DNA of 45,620 nt. Origin: Acidobacteriota bacterium. GTDB taxonomy: Bacteria; Acidobacteriota; Vicinamibacteria; Vicinamibacterales; CAVVIG01. The translations under genes were made by a program, and so were the position numbers. Positions 41,537 through 45,620 of this stretch are shown here, piece after piece; within the stretch, counting starts at the first letter, position 1, and every line of letters begins with the position of its first letter. The stretch lies in contig JAHFUI010000015.1 of assembly GCA_023265175.1 (NCBI GenBank), positions 1 to 45,620 of the forward strand, in the 5' to 3' direction. Below the pieces are notes generated by a model that was given only the letters and a program-made list of their open reading frames with translations, ran no database searches and was not told the origin of the DNA.

Positions 41537-42664
41537 ATGCGCACGATAGCGGTAGTCAACCAAAAAGGAGGATGCGGCAAGAGCATCACCGCCATCAATC
41601 TTTCGGGGTTTCTTGCCCACGAGCGCCGTCGAGTGTTGCTCGTGGACATGGACCCACAGGGGCACGCCACGCTGGGGTTATCGAGGGAACCCGGTCAGCT
41701 TCCGAAGAGCATCTACGACGTGTTCGTGCGCGACAACGGTGGTCCCTTCACGCGTCTTAGCGACGTCACACGCTCGGTGTCCAAGAATCTCGACGTGGCG
41801 CCCTCCGATATCTTCCTGAGCGCGGCGCCAGAAAAACTGGCGGCGGTTCCCGGCCGAGAGAACATTCTCGCCGACGCGCTCGACGAGGTTCACAGTCAAT
41901 ATGACTACGTCGTGATCGACTGCCCACCCAACGTGGGTCTGCTGACATTCAATGCGCTGAAAGCCTGCTCGGAAGCCATCGTTCCCATGGATCCCAGCTT
42001 CTTTTCGCTCCATGGGATCGGCAAACTGCTGGAGACGGTTGACGTGCTGGCGCGGCAGACGGGGCATCAGATCGCCGCGCGTGTGCTGATCACGCTCTAT
42101 TCCGGTCGGACGCAATTCGCCAAGGACGTCGTCGCTCAGATTCACGAGCACCTGGCCGGCCGGCATTTCGACACGATTATCAGATACAGCGTGAAGCTCG
42201 CCGAGGCGGCGAGCCACGGGCTGCCAATCGTGAATTACTGCCGGCACTGCGCGGGCTTTGACGACTACCGGGCATTTGCCGCCGAGGTCCTGCAGCAGGA
42301 AGCCGGAACAGTGGCGGGCGCGTCCCTCACGGCAGAGGAAATCCGGGCAGGTGAACCAGAGGATCTCTCGCGGCCGTCGCCGCCCACGCCAACGCCGGAG
42401 GGCGTCATCTTCTCGATTGAGGCGCCGGACGCGGGACGCGTGCAGCTCGTGGGTGACTTCAACGAGTGGGCGCTCGACGGCAACGAGATGAAACCGGCGG
42501 GGCGAATATGGAGGACGGTGTTGAAGCTGCGCCCTGGGCGGTACCAGTATCGCTACGTTGTCGATGGATGCTGGCTGAGCGACCCGTTGAATTCCAATAT
42601 CGAGTCGGCACCCTACGGCGGCCACAACTCTGTCCTGGTTCTGGATGAGCAGCACACCGAATAG
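41537..42664 (+). CDS. ParA/Soj-type ATPase fused to a glycogen-binding (CBM48/AMPK) domain
   Basis: 375 residues. Deviant Walker A KGGCGKS at 10-16 (Lys10 and Lys15), LLVDMDPQGHATLGLS, YDYVVIDCPPNVGLLTFNAL and FFSLHGIGKLLETVD give a complete ParA/Soj ATPase (residues 1-250). After a proline-rich linker (SRPSPPTPTPEG) comes an E-set domain: VIFSIEAPDAGRVQLVGDFN, EWALDGNEMKPAG, LKLRPGRYQYRYVVDGCWLS, which is the glycogen-binding module of AMPK-beta/isoamylase type. Its usual carbohydrate-contact Trp/Lys region is partly recognisable (GDFNEW). ATG 41537 is chosen because the beta strand MRTIAVVNQKGG must be N-terminal. The fusion suggests a partitioning ATPase that positions a polysaccharide-linked or protein cargo; cargo unknown. 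Operon with the next gene. Confidence 0.85.
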   Translation: MRTIAVVNQKGGCGKSITAINLSGFLAHERRRVLLVDMDPQGHATLGLSREPGQLPKSIYDVFVRDNGGPFTRLSDVTRSVSKNLDVAPSDIFLSAAPEKLAAVPGRENILADALDEVHSQYDYVVIDCPPNVGLLTFNALKACSEAIVPMDPSFFSLHGIGKLLETVDVLARQTGHQIAARVLITLYSGRTQFAKDVVAQIHEHLAGRHFDTIIRYSVKLAEAASHGLPIVNYCRHCAGFDDYRAFAAEVLQQEAGTVAGASLTAEEIRAGEPEDLSRPSPPTPTPEGVIFSIEAPDAGRVQLVGDFNEWALDGNEMKPAGRIWRTVLKLRPGRYQYRYVVDGCWLSDPLNSNIESAPYGGHNSVLVLDEQHTE

Positions 42665-42676
42665 GACATCTTGCCT

Positions 42677-43348
42677 ATGCCATTTGATACCGGACCGAAA
42701 GACGTTGCTCCAAATATGGCTGCGACCCCTGCGAATGTTCAAGGCGTCGGCCGACTGGACAAGCCACTGGGTCGTGGGTTGGAAGATGTCTCCTATCTCT
42801 TTCTGTCACAAGGGACGGCCGATGCTTTGCCTCGCGAGCAGACATCGATCCGTCCACCCGCCAGAGCTTCGTCCGAGCCTGCACTCCATCAAAGAAGCGT
42901 GCTTTTACGGCGCCGCCAACACTTCGCTAAGGATCAACTGGCCGCCGCGTTAACGCAGTTCGATGGCGCGCTGGAGGAGGGCCTGAGGGGGATTGACGTG
43001 AACGTTCCGTGCGACCCGTGTGGCGAAATCGACGTGATCGCCCTCGACCGCGTGAACCAACTCACGCTCATCGACTTCGACACGACCCCCAACGACGGGC
43101 TGCTGCTCCGAGGGCTTGGCCATTTCGATTGGGCCATGCGCAGCATCGCCATCCTTCGCCGCATGTACCGCGGTCAGATCATCAACTTTTCGCTGCAACC
43201 GCGGCTTTTTCTTGTCGCCCCGGCATTCTCCCCACTCCTCAAACAGGCGGCACATCAGATCACTCGCCCACAAATCGGCTGGATGAGGTACCACGTCGTC
43301 GACGTAGGCGGGGGAACTGGGATCTTCTTCGAAGACGTTGAAGGCTAG
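42677..43348 (+). CDS. uncharacterised partner of the ParA fusion, nuclease-fold-like
   Basis: About 223 residues from ATG 42677, 12 bp after the ParA fusion. Near residues 27-44 it has LDKPLGRGLEDVSYLFLS, resembling the GLGRGL motif near the N-terminus of ParB-like partners. The second half, CDPCGEIDVIALDRVNQLTL, IDFDTTPNDGLLLRGLGHFD then WAMRSIAILRRMYRG, has the strand pattern of restriction-endonuclease-like folds (EIDVIAL...LIDFD), but with D-x-D where an active nuclease has E-x-K, so it may be inactive. It ends VVDVGGGTGIFFEDVEG. I do not recognise a named family. Confidence 0.7.
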   Translation: MPFDTGPKDVAPNMAATPANVQGVGRLDKPLGRGLEDVSYLFLSQGTADALPREQTSIRPPARASSEPALHQRSVLLRRRQHFAKDQLAAALTQFDGALEEGLRGIDVNVPCDPCGEIDVIALDRVNQLTLIDFDTTPNDGLLLRGLGHFDWAMRSIAILRRMYRGQIINFSLQPRLFLVAPAFSPLLKQAAHQITRPQIGWMRYHVVDVGGGTGIFFEDVEG

Positions 43349-43356
43349 GCGAATCG

Positions 43357-43431
43357 ATGGCTTCGGAGTTTCCTCTGTCAGAGGTCCTGCTGCAACAGAT
43401 CAAGAGCGAGTACGAGGAACAGCGCGAGTGA
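43357..43431 (+). CDS. 24-codon ORF, probably the start of a truncated operon gene
   Basis: ATG 43357 gives MASEFPLSEVLLQQIKSEYE EQRE in 24 codons, stop TGA 43429-43431. It starts 8 bp after the preceding gene and has a helical, charged composition like a genuine N-terminus. It ends 17 bp before the tRNA-Ser half repeat. Likely the leftover of a third operon gene cut by the recombination that placed the tRNA fragment. Confidence 0.4.
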   Translation: MASEFPLSEVLLQQIKSEYEEQRE

Positions 43432-43447
43432 TCGAGAGGATGGCGAT

Positions 43448-43490
43448 GGTTTTAGCAAGCCGCCGCCTTCAGCCTCTCGGCCACCTCACC
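43448..43490 (-). repeat. 5' half of a tRNA-Ser (tRNA fragment)
   Basis: On the minus strand from 43490 it reads GGTGAGGTGGCCGAGAGGCT and continues to the anticodon loop TTGCTAA, matching 34109-34150 of the intact tRNA-Ser with two differences. The 3' half is absent. It is a direct repeat with the intact tRNA, about 9.3 kb apart, as at the end of an integrated element or a recombination joint. Confidence 0.85.
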
Positions 43491-43572
43491 AAAGTAGTCG
43501 CCAGTCGTCAATCATGTGACCAACGACTCGCGACCAACGACCGACGACTACTAATAGGGATAGCGCAACCGG

Positions 43573-43935
43573 CTAGCGACGGCGGCCGGCCTTCTTCGCC
43601 TCTTTCCTGCCGCCGCTCTTTTTCCGGCTCGGCGCGCTCTTGCGCGCGGCTTTCCGCGCCGCTTTGGGCGCAGCCTTCTTGCCGCGCTTCTTCGACGCCG
43701 CCGCTTTCTTGGCGCCGGATCGCTTCCGGGCTACCGGCGCGCTCGGCCGCGCCTTGCGGCTTGCGGAGCCGCTGCGTCCCTTGCGTCCGCCACCGCTCGA
43801 CCGCCCGCTGCCTGAGGGCTCGGCAGCTGCCCCGGACTCGCCTTCGTCGACCTCGGATCCGCCGATATCCGTGGGGGTCGATTCGATCAGCTCGTCATCG
43901 GGAAGTCCCATTCCACCGTCGAACTCATCCTTCAT
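43573..43935 (-). CDS. histone-H1-like Lys/Ala/Ser-rich protein
   Basis: 120 residues. An acidic N-terminal third (MKDEFDGGMGLPDDELIEST then GGSEVDEGESGAAAEPSGSG) is followed by a strongly basic low-complexity tail with KKAAASKKRGKKAAPKAARK then AARKSAPSRKK repeats. Such PAKKA-like tails occur in bacterial H1-like nucleoid proteins and as tails of other DNA-binding proteins. The acidic head is unusual. It probably binds DNA. Low complexity makes the homology weak. 43491-43572 holds a tandem/inverted motif (AGTAGTCG...CGACTACT) but no gene. Confidence 0.65.
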   Translation of the reverse strand: MKDEFDGGMGLPDDELIESTPTDIGGSEVDEGESGAAAEPSGSGRSSGGGRKGRSGSASRKARPSAPVARKRSGAKKAAASKKRGKKAAPKAARKAARKSAPSRKKSGGRKEAKKAGRRR

Positions 43936-44048
43936 GATGCGCCTTCCAATCTAAAAGTGAACAGGGGCGCTAGTCTGACGAAGCCCGGTGTCCGCGTCAA
44001 GCACAGCTCCAAACCACCTGCCCGTGGCGGCGAGGTTGGGTCCGCCCG

Positions 44049-44090
44049 CCTAGGAGCCCGTTTCGGCATTACTCGGACGGGCTTCCTAGC
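44049..44090. repeat. REP-like hairpin, copy 2, at the end of the M64 gene
   Basis: CCTAGGAGCCCGT (44049-44061) pairs with ACGGGCT and the following TCCTAG (44077-44089) with one bulge. 35 bp match exactly the reverse complement of the repeat at 8120. It overlaps the stop codon of the M64 peptidase (44086-44088), so it may terminate that transcript. Confidence 0.75.
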
Positions 44091-45489
44091 CGCTGTACAG
44101 ATCCAGCATGGCGGCGATCGCGCGCCGGCAGACGGCGCAAAACGCGTTCACGTCCCGCGTGAACATGACGCAGTCGGCCTGCGGCCGGAAGAAGCCGCGC
44201 GCCTCGTAGTTCGCCCCTTCGAATGCTCCGACCGTCGTCGCGTACGGACCGCGTCCGAGGAGCGCGGTCTCGTGCGCGAGCTCTTCGCGAAACAGCGCGT
44301 CCATCTCCGCTTCCCGCCGGTTCGCGGCGCGGATGTCGCGGCGCCGCTGCTGAATTTGTTTCGAGAACTCCTCGAATTCTTCTTTCGGCCACGGCGTCGG
44401 CACGGGCGTATCGGCCACCACCAGATCCTTCCACTTCAACGTGGCGGGATCGAGCAGCGCGGTCACGTTCGGTTCCCATGGCTCGACCAGGTCCTGGGCC
44501 GGCAAGTACGCCACGTCCGACGTGTAGTACTCGTCGGCGAGGCCCGCCAGATGATGGCCGAACTCGTGAACGAAGATATACGGCGCCCAGGCGCTGTCAG
44601 CGGCCACCGTGCTGTACAACCCGAAAATCCCGCCGCCGCCGTAGGTGGCGCTGTTCACGAGGATCTCGACGACGTCGTAGGGCGCGTTGGCGGCGAGTTC
44701 GCGGAACGATCGGTTGTCGAACGTGAGGACGTAGCGTTCGGAATCAAACGCGTCGTAGGTCGCGCCGAGCGGCGTCCGCCGAAAAATGTGCTGCGACGGC
44801 CGGCTGATGCCCGACTGCGCCGAGGGTGGGGAAAGGCCCCACACGTTGATATCGCGCTCGCGGTCCTTGAACGGCGAGGTGGACAGCAGGACGCCGACCA
44901 GCCGGCGGGCGTCCCGTTCGAATTTTCCGCGCTCCGCCGCCGTGTAGCCGTCGCCGAGGATCAGCAAATCCAGCTTCCTGGCCGGATCGCCGCTCTCGTG
45001 AAGTTTGAGTAGGGGTCCGGCGGCCGCAGCGGTTGCGCCGCGTTCGATGAACTTGTCCGCCGGGTCGACGACGACGGTCCACACGTCACGAAACACGTTC
45101 CGCGCGTCGCGTTTCTTGACGATGATGCGAGCCGGCGTGTCGACGAGCGGAAACCGCAGCGACTCAGAAAACGTTCGGTTCATGCGCATGGCTTCGGGCG
45201 TCGTCTCCCACTCGCCGTAGATGGAGCTGAAGCCGCGCGAAAACAGCGCCTTCCCGGTGGCATTGTCGATGACTTCGAACAGATATTTGCCCCGGTTGGT
45301 CTCGTCGATCGGCCGCGCCGGATTGCCGGGCCACGGCAGCCGTTCGACCACGATCCGATCGAGGCTGAAGCGTTCCTCGGTCGCGTTCCCGGTATGGAAG
45401 TAATCGACGCGCATGGTCGGCGGTTCGGCCGCCGTGCCCAGACGTGCCACGAGCACAGCGAATGTCGTCGCTAAGAACGCGTGCCTCAC
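44086..45489 (-). CDS. exported M64-family metallopeptidase
   Basis: 467 residues, signal peptide MRHAFLATTFAVLVARLGTAAE. An N-terminal beta domain (MRVDYFHTGNATEERFSLDR, GKYLFEVIDNATGKALFSRG) is followed by the peptidase domain: LDLLILGDGYTAAERGKFER, the zinc site H308-E-F-G-H312 in FVHEFGHHLAGLADEYYTSD with Asp319 as third ligand, and NVTALLDPATLKWKDLV. The C-terminal part has a Cys pair (FCAVCRRAIAAMLDLY). This is the pattern of the IgA-peptidase M64 family. The N-terminal extension before the catalytic domain is the M64_N type. The 122-bp repeat copy 2 begins 9 bp upstream of the start codon. Confidence 0.9.
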   Translation of the reverse strand: MRHAFLATTFAVLVARLGTAAEPPTMRVDYFHTGNATEERFSLDRIVVERLPWPGNPARPIDETNRGKYLFEVIDNATGKALFSRGFSSIYGEWETTPEAMRMNRTFSESLRFPLVDTPARIIVKKRDARNVFRDVWTVVVDPADKFIERGATAAAAGPLLKLHESGDPARKLDLLILGDGYTAAERGKFERDARRLVGVLLSTSPFKDRERDINVWGLSPPSAQSGISRPSQHIFRRTPLGATYDAFDSERYVLTFDNRSFRELAANAPYDVVEILVNSATYGGGGIFGLYSTVAADSAWAPYIFVHEFGHHLAGLADEYYTSDVAYLPAQDLVEPWEPNVTALLDPATLKWKDLVVADTPVPTPWPKEEFEEFSKQIQQRRRDIRAANRREAEMDALFREELAHETALLGRGPYATTVGAFEGANYEARGFFRPQADCVMFTRDVNAFCAVCRRAIAAMLDLYSG

Positions 45490-45498
45490 GGTGCCTCC

Positions 45499-45620
45499 CT
45501 AGACATCTTCTAAGGCCGGAATCGTGGCAGATGAAGCAAGTGTTTGCCGGCGCGCCTTAGAAGCTGTCTTAGGCCCCGCTTCGCGGGGCAACGGTGAAAC
45601 ATTGGCGTTTCTACAGCGAA
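45499..45620 (-). repeat. 122-bp dispersed repeat, copy 2, upstream of the M64 peptidase
   Basis: Reverse complement of 9077-9198, same length, about 5 mismatches all inside the 38-bp core between the inverted arms. It runs to the window edge and may continue. It is oriented so that the same end faces the downstream gene as in copy 1. Confidence 0.85.

Overview
The window looks like a chromosomal segment of a GC-rich soil bacterium, most likely an acidobacterium of the Vicinamibacteria type. This is inferred from gene content and not from a marker gene. The content includes a large ADOP-type MacB-like permease with a PadR repressor, PQQ dehydrogenases with c-type cytochromes, exported proteins of the recurrent 'GKPDLSGIW' type, carboxypeptidase-like TonB-receptor fragments, and a winged-helix/TPR regulator. 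No phage, plasmid or rRNA locus is present.

Layout. 1-1.8 kb: PQQ dehydrogenase (cut by the window edge) and a dihaem cytochrome c. 1.8-3 kb: a VapBC toxin-antitoxin pair and a TfoX-like protein. 3.1-4.7 kb: a wrecked integron integrase, one gene cassette coding for a PD-(D/E)XK-like protein, and a well-preserved attC site. 4.8-12.3 kb: exported esterase, ParE-type toxin-antitoxin pair, exported hypothetical proteins, an NTF2-like protein, and a second PQQ/cytochrome c dehydrogenase, with dispersed hairpin repeats. 12.4-14.8 kb: decayed genes (beta-propeller, ankyrin, MFS transporter, alcohol dehydrogenase end). 14.9-16.5 kb: the first of two selenoproteins. 16.6-24.2 kb: winged-helix/TPR regulator, broken TonB receptor and hydrolase, tannase operon, VOC protein, exported protein. 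24.3-26.9 kb: a thioredoxin-reductase-like flavoprotein followed closely by the second selenoprotein. 26.9-30.1 kb: ADOP permease and PadR. 30.4-31.2 kb: a nucleotidyltransferase-fold gene pair. 31.4-34.8 kb: a mosaic of gene fragments, a PIN toxin-antitoxin pair and tRNA-Ser(GCU). 34.9-43.4 kb: TPR/Hsp70 deletion fusion, zinc-ribbon protein, SNF2 helicase, SWIM protein, a ParA-glycogen-binding-domain fusion and its partner. 43.4-45.6 kb: half of a tRNA-Ser, a histone-H1-like protein and an M64 metallopeptidase.

The most striking signal is the pair of paralogous genes at 14887-16518 and 25254-26882. Each is one reading frame of about 543 codons interrupted only by an in-frame TGA at codon 97, inside a U-S-T-C redox motif. 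Each TGA is followed at the proper distance by an 8-bp hairpin with a GGUC loop, and the two hairpins differ by a compensatory base pair. Standard annotation would split each gene in two. The second lies 25 bp downstream of a flavoprotein carrying a thioredoxin-reductase CxxC, which suggests an electron donor-selenoprotein redox unit. Other points of interest are the decayed integron with a nuclease-like cassette, a 122-bp repeat placed upstream of two exported-enzyme genes, the ParA/E-set fusion with an unrecognised partner, and a 9.3-kb segment bounded by tRNA-Ser half repeats.

Many genes here are visibly broken by frameshifts or internal deletions. I cannot tell real decay from assembly error without reads or relatives.
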